From contig WARS01002740.1 in NCBI GenBank assembly GCA_008933995.1, forward strand, positions 184,719 through 248,718: DNA of 64,000 nucleotides, in the 5' to 3' direction. Below the pieces are notes generated by a model that worked only from the letters and a program-made list of their open reading frames with translations, did no database searches and was not told the origin of the DNA. Made by a program: the position numbers and the translations under genes. Within the stretch, counting starts at the first letter, position 1. Each line of letters begins with the position of its first letter. The stretch is from Datnioides undecimradiatus (lineage: Eukaryota > Chordata > Actinopteri > Lobotiformes > Datnioididae). Shown here piece by piece: positions 10,871 through 22,490 of the stretch.

Positions 10871-12840
10871 TTCACCCACACAGAAGAGTCACATTACAAA
10901 CACACGCACATTAAATATACTATAGACCAGGGGCAGCATGGGGTCCTGACAGCAACAACCCCTATCTAAGACTGGCCAGCTTTTATAGTCTGCCACCGTC
11001 AAGCTCATGACCTCCCCCCACAGTATAGGGAAATCTAACTCCGAACCTAACACCACAAATATCATGAAATACACAATATATGATATAGGAAAACACAACA
11101 TTGGAATCACTGAAACTCAATCTATTCCTTACGTAACAATTATATCAACAATAAGTTATCTTTAGGATTAAAACAGGCTACACCCCTACACCATTTAACA
11201 CATGGTATATCTCGGAACCTTTAAATGGCACTAGAATAGCCTCTTTTTGCCTGCATACCCTGGAGAGAAGACACAGAGGTGAGTGACCCTACATATTACC
11301 CAACTGCAGAAAACTTTTTAATCTAATGCATCCATTAACTTTACAAGCTTATCATTTTGGGAGAAACCTTCACCAATCACACTAAACCTTTCTTTATTTT
11401 ACAGTGCCATCCTTCACGCTTCCAAAACTGAGAAGCAGCTATGACACCACCACAGACATCATTTCCATTAAAGCTGTCAAATGTCTGTGTCTCATTTATT
11501 TATTGCGTATTGCATACATTGTATTAGTTTCATTAGTAATAAAGTGTACCTTCATTACAGAAGGCTGTGTACTAAAAATCAAACAGTACATGTATGTAAA
11601 TGTAAAAATAACTGAACTGGAGTGCAGTTGTGCCTTATTGCCCAATATCAGCGATGATCTCAGTCATGCTGTTGTGACAAAAACCTGCAACCAGGTACTA
11701 AAATATTATACAATGCTTTCAGAGGTTAATAATATAAATATTAGCATTCAGGTGTCCTCCATACTTTTGGTCATGTAGTGCACTATGTTACTGATGTTTA
11801 TACTGCTTGTACATTGTTTTACTGGCAGGATGAGAATGCACAGTAGTGTTGATGGTTGATGTATAACTACTAGGCACCAGTAGTGAGCCACAGCAAGCCT
11901 AGACAGTGACAGAAACCTGCCACTGTCAGTGTAACATGACACCTCAACAGACCTCTAAAACACAGTGTGAGTGTGTGTGTCCTGTGGTATACTGTCTCTG
12001 TCACTGTTAAGACACAGTCTCAATTTACCTACCTCTCTTTTTCCATTAGGTTTCTCTCAGCATGCAGGTTCAGAACGCTTAGTTTAAGTAATGAGAACAG
12101 TTGGTACAGAGCAAATTAACATTCTCTTTAGAATGCATTTAACTGTGAATGCATGTAACTGTGTCAGACACGCACACAGATATACAAAGACTAGACTGCT
12201 TGTACTGCATATTAGTGGGTAACTGAGTGCAACAGAACAAAAAGCTTGGTAAACTTGCTTTATCAGTCACAGTCAGGCTCGGCTGTTAACTGATTGTACA
12301 CACAGTTGGCTGTTTAGCATTGTCACACTCTGTGTGGAACTATTTTTAGAAATGGTGACCATCTGTAAACTTTTTACCATTCCTTTCCTTGTTGGATTGA
12401 AAGGTGGCTGTGTCATGGAAATATGACAAAGCCAAATCTGTTTCCATACACTTGCATAATTGTTTCAGACAATAAACATGAGAAAAAGAAAAATATAGAA
12501 ATTAAAAAACATATATATATTGTTTAAATGTAGGTTTTTGTGTAGAATAATGCAAATATTTTTAAAAAAATCAACTGTTGGTCTGTCAAACTGCTTCTAT
12601 TTATGTAGACCAAGTAAAGATCTCCCAAGATGTCACAAATTTTTAGATCAAGGAATACAATAACACAATCCCAACCTATAAAAGCCAAGGTAGTCTATAT
12701 ACAAACACAAACTAACCCAATCTGACTGTATGAGAGTGTTTGAAAAAAAAAAATTAGAGGGAATAGCTGGGCAGGTTTGTTTTGTTGATCAAGTTCTCAG
12801 GAAAGTGGAGGAGGAGAATGTGAAGAAGGTGTGGCCAGTT
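10871..12840. other. Unassigned stretch upstream of elf3
   Basis: No exon or known repeat recognised. A 124-codon open frame at 11404-11778 is hydrophobic in places but has no recognisable domain and no supporting splice sites, so it is not called as a gene. Distal elf3 regulatory sequence could lie here, but nothing in the sequence shows it directly. Confidence 0.4.
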
Positions 12841-12846
12841 TCAAGT

Positions 12847-12890
12847 GGAATTCCCCTTAACTCACCTGAGCCCATCCCCTACTCTATAAA
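12847..12890 (+). promoter_or_regulatory. elf3: elf3 core promoter: kappa-B-like site plus TATA box
   Basis: GGAATTCCCC at 12847-12856 fits the NF-kappa-B consensus GGRNNYYCC, and TATAAA at 12885-12890 lies 28 bp further on. A first exon with a splice donor begins about 25-30 bp after the TATA box, placing the start near 12915. Mammalian ELF3 is known to be induced by inflammatory cytokines through a promoter NF-kappa-B site, so the arrangement is plausible. Binding in this species is inferred. Confidence 0.6.
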
Positions 12891-12914
12891 ACACCACAGG
12901 TGGCTAAATACAGC

Positions 12915-13079
12915 AGCAGGTGCATCTTTGCCTCACAGACAGAGGTTACACAGAACGGAAGACACAGAAGCGAGCAGCAAGAGAAGCGAGTTAAACTGAA
13001 AATTATACAGCACATGCTCACACTGCGGATTGTCTTGGAACATTCTCTTACATCATATTGTGGCTTGTGCTGTAATCAG
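12915..13079 (+). other. elf3: elf3 non-coding first exon (5' UTR)
   Basis: The start is inferred from the TATA box. The exon ends at a donor ATCAG|GTAAAA (GT at 13080); a second donor GGCAG|GTAATA lies 11 nt downstream (GT at 13091). An upstream ATG at 13014 stays open to both donors. Using the first, it gives an out-of-frame ORF overlapping the main start. Using the second, it joins in frame with the main coding sequence. Transcript data would decide. Confidence 0.55.
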
Positions 13080-13257
13080 GTAAAAGGCAGGTAATATTAA
13101 TTTGCATAGTTAACAAGATCTTTATCAGAAGTTGTATAGATTTGATTATATTACAATGCTAGAAAAACAAACAAATGTGTACATTAGATATAACCCCTTT
13201 TATTAACTCTTTTTAAAAATCTGTGCATAAACAAGTATTTTCCTCTGTCTTTCTCAG

Positions 13258-13418
13258 TGTCTCCATGTCATCACTGTGCCTCAGCAGTGTCCTGACTTGT
13301 GCAAACCTCACAATGTATCAGACTGGTGTCCCTGATGTCCTTCCACAGCAGCCAAGTGTGCTGCCAGGCATCAACACCTTGCAGATCAGCAATTCAGGGT
13401 ACAGCTCCAACATCAGTG
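13258..13418 (+). other. elf3: elf3 exon 2 (first coding exon)
   Basis: Acceptor TTTCTCAG ends at 13257 and the donor is G|GTAAGA at 13419. It encodes 51 residues plus one base of codon 52. The region is poorly conserved and has two candidate ATGs (13265 and 13313, same frame). Confidence 0.8.
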
Positions 13419-16400
13419 GTAAGAAGAACACTAACCGCTACTGTGACTCTCATTTCTGCCTCATTTTTCAGATTCAGATTTCAGATTCAGTTCCATGTAA
13501 GATCTGTGTGACACTAAAAGAGCAACATTTCATGTCCCCTGGCTGTTTAACATTGTGATCCAGTCTGGCTTTTGTGGACAATCTTTCAAGAAACATGATA
13601 CCTTATTTTCAAACTTCAGCCAATTGGACCATTAGTTTTCTGAACTTTGTTTTGACCTCATGTAGTCATTATTGGCTCAATCATTTACCAGGAAGCCAAT
13701 GTTTAACTCAGCATAACCGTCAAACAGAAGAATGCTACCTCATACCTGAAACAGCTCTGCCTTTGTTTGCATGACCTTAGAGACACAAATCCAAACTGGG
13801 TGAGGATGTAGACTGGTATCAGTCAATATCACTGATAGCTGAGCAGGTAGACATGTTTTAGTAAATATAACAAGTAAGTGTTGGCAAATGTTTGTGTTGT
13901 TTGAATGTTATAGCAGTAAATCCTCTGGACTTCACTAGATGCATGAACTAATATCGAGATCAAAAACAAGTAGTTCCTACATCTGTATGATCAATGTTGA
14001 CTGGGGCATCTAGTGATTTCTGCCTCTTTCTCTGCAGGTCAGTGGTATAAGCAGATCAGCCCTCACTGCTGGACAGCAGACAATGTTCTAGAATGGATCA
14101 GCGACCATGTAGAGAGAACCAAGTTTGATGCAAGCAACTTAAGTTTGGCCTCCTGTGCCATAGATGGTCCCACCCTCTGCCAGATGAACCAGGACCAGAT
14201 GATTGGGGTCTTCGGCCCTCAGTTTGGCATACACCTTCACCAGAGTCTGCAGGAACACAAGACTAAATATGGTAAAACTGCACCTGTCATTTTTGAATGG
14301 TTTATGAATATCAGAAAAGAAATATATCCATATATAATGCATTTTATTTGGGTGGTAATGAAGTTCGCACCGTGACCAAGTACTATGCAGTGGTGGCAAG
14401 GAAAAATTTCATTTTAACACAGGGACCTTGAGCGGAACCAGGCTCAAGTTTGGCAGAGACTGAGAGATACAGAGCAGACACACACAAGACACAAGCAGAG
14501 TCACAGAGAGAATGAGAGAGAGAGGAAAGACAACAAATAGTAATTCAATGCAAGGTCCATAAAGCAGATGTAAAAACATAGAGAGGTATTAGGCCTTTGT
14601 TCCCAGAATCCAGCAACATCATTACATGCACATGCTTTGTTCAAAATCATTTGGTTCTCTTCCCTGCTTTATTTCTACTCCTTTTTGCTTCCCAGACATT
14701 CAGAGCCTATCAGGACCAGAGCTAAACGAGACCTGTCAGCTCTTGGACAACTTCCTAGACAACCTAAACTTTCCTTTGCTTAGCACCATTAAAATTGGCC
14801 ACGGTACATGTTTTCTAAAGATTTTTATATACACAGAGTTAATGTTGTGTGGACAACATAGGACTAATGTTGCTACTTCCTACCAACAGCTGACGGAGCT
14901 ATCAGCAAGAAAGAGTTTGACTACAGAGATGATTATGATCTGGCCAGTCTGGCTATGGAGCCCATGACACCTCTGGGAGACAATGAGTACCTGTCTGATA
15001 ATCAGTCTGATGGCGAGTACAGCTCATCCTCCAACAGTCAGTATTGCATCCTCGTGTTTCTCATGTTTGCTATCATCTTGCTCAGTTTGTCTGTATCTCA
15101 TTTTCTCCAGAATTCTGCATAACGTAAACATTTCTCTCATGTGCTTAGGTGGTATGTTTGGCTTCTCAGGGCTCAGCTCACCAGAGTCTGGCAGTGGTGA
15201 ATCAGACCCAGAGTTCTCCTGTCCTCTAAGTTTGAGTGAGTTAACAGAAACACTCACATTATATGCAAGGTTACTTGCAGCTGACAGTCAAAGTGAGATC
15301 AAGTAAATGTCTGACAATTAACTGTTCTGCTGACAGATGTAAGCATCAAAACAGAAAAAGGAGACTCTCGACTGAAGCGACCACGTGGTCGACCTCCTAA
15401 ACTCAGCAGAGAGCACAGCAGCATTTATGCCAATTCAAAGAAAAGCAAGCACTGTAAGGCCACTACTGAGCTGTTTTGTACTTTGAACTTCTATTTGACT
15501 TGCATCCATATGCACACATTTAGCTAATTGTGCTCAACTGTTTACAGCGCCTCGTGGCACTCACCTATGGGAGTTTATCCGGGACATTCTCATCCACCCA
15601 GAGAGAAACCAGGGACTGATGAAGTGGGAGGACCGTCATGAAGGTGTCTTTAAGTTCCTCAAGTCTGAGGCAGTGGCACAGATGTGGGGCCAGAAGAAGA
15701 AAAACAGCAGTATGACATACGAGAAACTGAGTCGTGCCATGAGGTGAGCTCATGTAGCAACTAGTATTGAAGAATTAGATGCAAGTTTTAAGTCATATAA
15801 AGCCAAGTCCTAACAGTTATCTCAGGGAACTTAAAGAGAAGGTTTAGATCGTAGTCCAATAGTGAAATAGTTTCACAAGCTTTTCGTTGTATCTGCCTAA
15901 ATCTCGAATTAATTCTTATGGTCTAAGTCAGTGACGTTATGGCTTGGCCTAAAACATAAAGTCTAACAAATTTGCCTTAGTACAAATAAGGAGATCTTCC
16001 AGCACAGACAACCAATTCAGTCTAGTTTTACCTTTCTCTGGTGATTTAGTATTACACTGCAAGATAGATATAAGTATGTGTTAAGCTCCAAAAACATCAG
16101 CTCCCATACCTCCCTTAATGCTACTTCATCAGGCCTTTCATTACACCCTCCTGCCCGCTTAACACAGTTGGTTTTATGCTCTAAATCTAAGTTTTCCAAG
16201 CCAGGATTATTCTGGCCCACAATAGGCCAAAGAGACATTACAGAACTGTTTTGACTGTCTCAATAATACTCCTATTAAAGCTAATAGGCAGAGCTTACAT
16301 TTAGAACTTATGAAGTGTACCTTTAAATCTGATTTGGTCACAGTGAAATGGTATTATAAAAGAGACTGGAAACGTCATTTTCAGTTTTCTGAATTCCAGG

Positions 16401-16576
16401 AAATCCAGCATTTGATTATGTAAAACCAGAACTAACTAACTTACTAACCATCCTCCTCCCCCAGGTATTACTATAAAAGGGAGATCCTAGAGCGGGTTGA
16501 CGGCCGAAGGCTCGTATACAAGTTTGGAAAGAACTCCAGTGGCTGGAAGATTGAGGAGGTTGGCATGGGCATGTGA
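13265..16576 (+). CDS. elf3: ETS transcription factor ELF3 (ESE-1), 8 coding exons
   Basis: Epithelium-specific ETS-family transcription factor that binds GGAA sites in the nucleus. Coding exons: 13265-13418, 14038-14271, 14696-14803, 14890-15036, 15149-15229, 15337-15453, 15548-15743, 16465-16576. Every junction is GT-AG and phases match, giving 1149 nt (382 residues; human ELF3 has 371). Domains: Pointed/SAM domain about residues 53-129; an acidic, Ser-rich linker about 165-241; an AT-hook KRPRGRPPK at 255-263; an ETS domain about 282-368 with [11 protein letters not shown], the [19 protein letters not shown] recognition helix region and LVYKFG. The AT-hook together with Pointed and ETS separates ELF3 from EHF and ELF5. 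The start at 13265 is the first ATG in the exon; an in-frame ATG at 13313 is the alternative. No frameshift or premature stop is seen. Confidence 0.94.
14038..14271 (+). other. elf3: elf3 exon 3 (Pointed domain)
   Basis: Acceptor CTCTGCAG, donor ATATG|GTAAAA. It encodes nearly all of the Pointed/SAM domain, including [15 protein letters not shown], and Asp-Gly-Pro-Thr-Leu-Cys, typical of this domain in ESE-subgroup factors. Confidence 0.9.
14385..14560 (-). mobile_element. L2-type 3' UTR fragment in elf3 intron 3
   Basis: GTGGCAAGGAAAAATTTCATTTTAAC, interpreted in pieces as AGTGGTGGCAAGG and TTCATTTTAACAC, followed by a purine-rich GAGAGAGAGAGG tract, parallels the L2 tail at 22040-22160. 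It is short and diverged, so the assignment is tentative. Confidence 0.45.
15337..15453 (+). other. elf3: elf3 exon 7 (AT-hook)
   Basis: Acceptor TGACAG, donor CACT|GTAAGG. It encodes a basic stretch with KRPRGRPPK, an AT-hook that contacts the minor groove, and a following Lys-rich segment leading into the ETS domain. A V-S-I-K-T-E motif at its start matches a SUMO-type psi-K-x-E site (IKTE). Confidence 0.88.
15548..15743 (+). other. elf3: elf3 exon 8 (ETS domain, N-terminal two thirds)
   Basis: Acceptor TTTACAG, donor ATGAG|GTGAGC. It encodes [15 protein letters not shown] through KLSRAMR, with the first two helices and most of the recognition helix of the winged helix-turn-helix. The conserved tryptophans of the ETS fold are present. 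Confidence 0.92.
16465..16576 (+). other. elf3: elf3 last coding exon (ETS C-terminal part)
   Basis: Acceptor CCCCCAG then the rest of the Arg codon and [20 protein letters not shown], closing with a short tail and TGA at 16574-16576. The 3' UTR continues to a poly(A) signal at 16914. Confidence 0.92.
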
Positions 16577-16913
16577 GGTATCAGTCACTGAGTGGGTAGA
16601 AACCAAAAAGCCAATCAGAGCAGTTGTTCATAAACAAGAAATACCAGTGTGGCCTGTCTGGAAAAACCTTGCTGCCCCAAATGTTTAAGACACTAACTTC
16701 CTCTAAGAAGGAAGGTGTTGCAGAAAATGTAAGCCAGCATTTTTGGCTCTAGTAGGTTTTATGAACCAATAATAATGTTATAATGTAATGTTTTTAATGT
16801 AATGTCTTTTGTTTTTCCATGGCATCACAACAGAAATTTATGCATAGTAACTAAAATGGACTTTTTCAAGTGCTTACAAAACTTTTTACAGTTATACCCT
16901 CTATGTTTTTTTA

Positions 16914-16919
16914 ATTAAA
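16914..16919 (+). terminator. elf3: elf3 poly(A) signal ATTAAA
   Basis: ATTAAA, the commonest variant hexamer, lies 338 bp after the stop and is followed by GT/T-rich sequence. AATAAA motifs further on (for example near 17514) could serve as distal alternatives. Confidence 0.5.
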
Positions 16920-16939
16920 GTTTGTTTACTGGAATAATT

Positions 16940-19138
16940 CATCATCTGTCACACGGAGTTTATTTAGGTATATTTTGTGGTGTATTATGACACTAGAAAT
17001 ATTTTCTCCTTTTTTCTTGCTCTTATGTCTGTCTTGTCTTGTTTATAACAGCAACATTTTTCCAATCAGTTTTCCTTGCTAATATTAAATCAGTTGTGGA
17101 TCTGAACATAGAGCCATGTTAGGAAAAGTCTGCAGCTGGTAAAGTAAATCTGAAGGACAAAGACAAAACAGAAAGATAGATGTAGGTGATGCTACTTCAC
17201 GTTAATACAGTAACAATGTGCACTACATGTCTATAGGTATCACTTATTATAAAGTGTGTATAACGTTTGATAAAAGTAGTTCATGTGTAACTATATCATA
17301 TCTTATATATGATAATCACATGTAGAATCAATTAATTAAGTATTAATCTGTCAGAAATCAGTTGTATCATGTTTTTTATTAAAGTGAATTAATTACGTTG
17401 ATGTAATTAATTCACTTTGCTACCATCCACCTTGGATTGTTAACGTATTAGTGTGTGAAATAATTCCATATCATTATGATATCTCTGAATTAATGTCATA
17501 TTGCTTTATCAAAATAAATTTTGCGTGTATAAACTCCATGTTTTGGGACTGTTTTTGTCAAAGGTGAATCAGTGAACTGATCTGTAAACAGTGTAAAGGA
17601 TGGGAGATGTAAAAATGGTGTATATTTGTGTACTTTGTAGATTGTAAATTGAAATTTATTTATTATGAATTAGAATTTGATTGCTTGGAGACTGTACTTG
17701 ATCTCAACTGAATATTTCTATATACTTCCACATTCGTCACAATTCAAATTCTGCTCTGAGACAGGTTTAGGGTTAGTCATTGTCAGAGAGTCACTCACTG
17801 AAAGAGAACAATCAAGTTTAAATCACAGAATTTCTTTTTTTGCAAATCAGCACCAATGTTTCTGATTTCCCTTATTCCCATTTCCCCATAGCCTTGTAGG
17901 ACTTGATGCATGGTAAAACAGACATACTTTATGGATGAAGCTGCAACTAAGATTCAGTTTAATATTTAGCTCTGTTAATTAATTATTTGACTGAATACCA
18001 GTTTTTAATGCAATATACTATGCCATTCAAATTCTGAATAATTATTCTATTTTATATTCTATTGACACACATTTTTGCTACTCTAAAACTGTGTCGGCTG
18101 TGCAGCCTTGTAGCTCTGAAAATGTTTAATTCATAGTAATTATTGAGTTTATTAATTAGAGTTATTAAATGAAAGTTATTGGATGAGTAATATGTGTCAA
18201 TTAAGTCACTTGGACTGTTCATGTTACTATTGGGGTAGATGAGATGAGAATTAGAAAAACGTATCTGTACTCTGAATTGTATGGCCATGACACTGGACAG
18301 AAATCTGTCATCTTGTCCATCACCTTTTGACTGAACTAGATATATTAAAATATAATATATTAAAAATCACACCACTATCAGAAAACAATATTTTTACTGG
18401 AGGGTTTTTTTTTTTGCATTTTTGCCTTTATGGGATTGAAAAAGTATAGACAAAAACCTGGAACAGACTCAAAGTGACGGTGTTTGAATCACAGGACACC
18501 ATAATGCCCCAATGGTGACTTTTTTAATATCCAGCCAAGGTCACCATCTCTCACTATCTATCTCTTACTATCTACTATCTTCTTAAGTTCTACATTTCAT
18601 TCAAAAAAAACTTTATGTATTGTTGTTCCATGTCATTTTATCACCTCTAAAATGTTGTAATTAAGATATAACATGTCCCAAAATATTCCTAAATCTTCAA
18701 ACAGGCTGCTTTTCTTATTAGCACAAGTACGCTTTGAGGGCTGACTCTATATACAGCAATAGTTCAATAATTAAAAGCCTTATATTCAATTTTAGAAACT
18801 TAAAAGTGCTAGAGTATGGGTACAAAAAACAGAACCGCATACAGTAGATGGATCACAACATCCTCAGCATTCTTCATCATCCCAGCAGCAAAACATGGAA
18901 AACAAAAACAAATCAAAGTGCAAACCATAAAAATGGTGACTAAGTCTTACTGGCACGTTGTTATGTGCCACGTCTTGTGAAATTGTGCCACTCTCACTCT
19001 GGGCTAGTTTCTATTTTACTAGCCTACCAGTCTACCTTTCCTTAAAATATTCACATTAAAAAAATAAAATACACTAATATTACTGCAATATTGATATTTA
19101 CTTGTTAGTGCTGCTCAAATGTTTGCACTCCCTGTCAT
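16940..19138. other. Unassigned AT-rich stretch downstream of elf3
   Basis: No gene recognised. It holds a perfect 16-bp inverted repeat (17381-17418) and otherwise AT-rich sequence without clear exons. Confidence 0.4.
17381..17418. repeat. 16-bp perfect inverted repeat
   Basis: AAAGTGAATTAATTAC (17381-17396) is the exact reverse complement of 17403-17418, with loop GTTGAT. No transposon ends or target duplication are apparent. Confidence 0.85.
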
Positions 19139-19353
19139 GAATGGTAAATGGACTGTACTTATATTGCGCTTTTCTAGTCATCTGACCACTCAAAGAGCTT
19201 TACACTACAAGTCAGAATTCACTCATTCATACGAAACAAAACTAAGGAAACTAAGGATTCTAACACATTCACACTCTGATGATACAGCTTCGGGAGTAAT
19301 TTGGGGTTCAGTGCCCAAGGACACTTTGGCATGGAGCTGGAGGTTGAACCACT
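19139..19353 (-). mobile_element. tRNA-derived SINE, copy 2 (5'-truncated)
   Basis: On the plus strand it begins GGTAAATGGACTGTACTTAT and carries the reverse complement of the body and tail of the SINE at 8084, up to a box B-like GGTTGAACC near 19342. The box A end is missing. A 22-bp tandem duplication follows immediately. Confidence 0.7.
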
Positions 19354-19397
19354 AGGCAAAAAGAAGCAATGCCACAGGCAAAAAGAAGCAATGCCAC
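19354..19397. repeat. 22-bp tandem duplication
   Basis: Two exact copies of a unit starting AGGCAAAAAGAAGC at 19354 and 19376, abutting the truncated SINE head. Confidence 0.85.
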
Positions 19398-21892
19398 CGA
19401 TAAAAAGCTGCCATGCACCAAGAATCCACATGGGCTATATGTTGATCCAAGTGTATTGCCATAAAAAAACTGTAAGACCTGTGTCCTAGAATGGTCTTAC
19501 AAAATGCCAGTGTTACACAATACAATGCAAGTCACATTTTAACTGGCGGAATTAGCAACTGCACATCTGATGGCATTATGTAACCCAACACTTGCATTAA
19601 AGCTAACAAATGAACCATGTGACATTGTGTGAAAGTCAACATGCATGGGTAAAGGTAAGACAGCCCCTCTTGATCTATTGGTAAAGATCACTGTGTGTAT
19701 GTATGTGAGCACAAATGACTAAATGGTCTTTGTGATATCTGTTACTGTAGACACACTATCTCCCATTGTTAGATTTCAAATGTGAAGCAGCAAAATTGAG
19801 CTTTGTGGTTAACATACCTCTGTCTGACAAAGACAGTTTCTGGCTCCAGCTTGGGCTACAGCAGGTCTGGCCTGTTTAGAGATGACATGATAATATCTGG
19901 TTGGTTTTACTGTTGTATACTACTTCCTTCAGTGACAGTGATTGCCACCACCACTGGCCTGTCTGCACTGAATTCAATGTAGAAGGCAAAACAGGAACTA
20001 GTGTCATGTTTATAGCTCACAAAAAAAGTAAGAGAAAAAAACACAATTTAAAAAAAAGGAATTTAAAAAAAGTCACTAGGTGGTGGGGATGTAAGCTTGG
20101 TAAGATATTGAAAACTTGCACTTTGATCACTAGACAACTAGACAATATTCTAACATATTTTATGCAAGGAAACATATTTGTGCCATCACACAAACTAGTT
20201 CCTTGAGTGCCTGGTCATTCTAAATCTAACTTAATTAAATGTAACTTAATTAAGAGCTCTGTCAACTGCAAACCTGTTTTAATCCTCATTTACTGCCATT
20301 GTTAGACATGTTAATTTAGAAGCAGAAACAAGCACTCCAAAAATACAAGCATGCCTGCTGCACACACACATGCACACACACACAAACACACCTTAGTGAG
20401 GTGAGAGCTCTGCTCTCCTCCTACTAGGTCAACATACCTGTCTAGCAGGTAGATTTGGCTACGGGCCAGGATGTGTGTGTAGCACGTAGCTTACTGGAAA
20501 CTTCATAATCTGTGCCAGAAAATACACAAGTGAGCGAGGGAGGGGTGGAATTTTACTGCGGTGATCTCAGTGCATTGTCACTAGCTAAACAGAGAGTCAT
20601 TATGCCTTCCCCCACAGTTACTTATTAAACTAACCTCTCATACTTTCGTTTTGTGTGCCACACAGTCCAATTCATCCCTCTACCTAGAATGAAACATAAT
20701 GCTTTTTCTAGCCGTTTACCCAGTTTTAACCCTATCCTATCCAATTTGTAACCCTAACTCTAAAACCAAGCCTCAATCCTCAAAAAGCCATTTAAATGTT
20801 ACAATAACATAACAATAACAAGAGTGATTGTTATCCAAACCTTTATTATTGTGTGATTGCTGCAAGTTATCCCCATAGTTTGTTTTGATTGCTGAAGTCC
20901 TAACTGCATGATCTCTTGTCTCTTTATCATTTCATTATAATGTGATATTTTTCTTCCATGCATTTTCTGGCATGTTACTATTACTATATGTCTGTCGCTA
21001 AAACCATAGTTCCAAAGCTAAAATGTAAATGTTTTTTTTTTTTCCTTTGAATGGCTGTCTATGGGGAATAAGCAATAAACAATGGAACATGATACATATG
21101 TCAAATTGTAATGCCTAGAAAATTCCCGATACATTTGTGAATCAGATATTTAAATATGGTGTTGATAATGCCATCTTATAGAAATGTTGAAATGTTTTGC
21201 CAAATTTCTTGGCAACCTGAAGGAGTAGAAAAACAATTAATGTGTCTATATGATATGGTGTAACAGATGGAGGCCATGTGTGTTTGCATCATACATTTTT
21301 CTGCCATGATGGATTTTCTGCCTGATATACTTTTGATTACCTGTCCTACATCTTTGATCAAAGCTTCACCACCATACTACCTCTATATGCCTGGCAACAG
21401 TGCTTGTTTGATGTTTGATTGGCAATATCTTCATTTCTTTTTCTTTAATTGACTAAGAAACATTTATGGACTACAAATTAATCCAAGCAGTTATAATTCT
21501 TAATTTCAATATGCAATCGCAACCAAATGTACAGACTGAGACAGCAACTCCTGTTTCATGCAGTTTCACAGGGGCCCGTTATCAAACAAATAACAATAAT
21601 TTTACTATATACTATATATATTTATTAAAATGCAAGACCACGGAAAGTGAGGTTGTACAGCACTTGTCATACATTTTGTTGGTAAAAACTATTCATTTAT
21701 GATCAGATATGCCCATACCTATTACTTCCACAGATGGAACCCTCACCTCCAGGGTGAAAACAAGATTCAATCTATCCATAAAAATGTAAATATGAAATAT
21801 CATCATTAATTTAAAAAATGGCCTTAAATAACAAGCCATTCCTTGTTCTGTTCTGTCTCTCAACATTAAGACATACAGTACATATTCTATTC
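19398..21892. other. Unassigned stretch
   Basis: No gene recognised. A short CA-rich microsatellite lies near 20361-20392. Open frames are short, AT-driven and unsupported. Confidence 0.4.
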
Positions 21893-22490
21893 TATTCAAT
21901 TCAGTTCAATGCAGTTTTATTTATATAGCCCCAAATCACAACCAAGGTCATTTCAGGGCACTTTACAAACAGAGCGGGTCTAGACCATACTCATTACTAT
22001 TAATTACACCCAATAGTTCCAATATTAGCAAGCACTTGGTGAGAGTGGCAAGGAAAAACTTCCTTTTAACAGGCAGAAACCCTGGTTCAGATCCTGGCTC
22101 TAGGTGGACAGCCATCTGCCTTGACCAATTGGGGGAAAGAGAGAGAAAGAGAGACAGAAGGGGTGAGAGAGGACAGAGAGAAAATACAGCAGCACAATAC
22201 AAGTTGTACATAAGGATGGAATGATAAATCAACTACCACTACTATCAGCATAACAACAACAACAACAACAACAACAATAATAATAATAATAGCCAGGCCA
22301 CAGAGCACAAGACTATGGGAGAGAGATGACACAAAGTTAATGACATGTAAAAATGGTTTACGACTGTGATAATGGGTCTGAAAGAGAGAAAGAGAGAAGA
22401 GGAGAAGTGTGGAGACGATCATGGAATGCCTGCCAGCAGCCTAGGCCTATAGGAGTATAACAGTGTGATGGCAATAAGGACTAATTGTAA
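21893..22490 (-). mobile_element. L2-type LINE 3' UTR fragment
   Basis: On the plus strand it begins TTCAATTCAGTTCAATGCAG, then TTTTATTTATATAGCC, GGCACTTTACAAACAGAGC, CTTCCTTTTAACAGG, an (AAC)n-(AAT)n tract at 22249-22291, and ACGATCATGG plus CCTAGGCCTATAG. The last two blocks match the 3' UTR of the L2 copy at 32534-34035, fixing minus orientation. No coding part remains. Confidence 0.72.

Noticed and set aside
11404-11778. A 124-codon plus-strand frame as a small membrane or secreted protein
   Set aside because: No recognisable domain, no splice or promoter context, AT-driven codons; length is compatible with chance.
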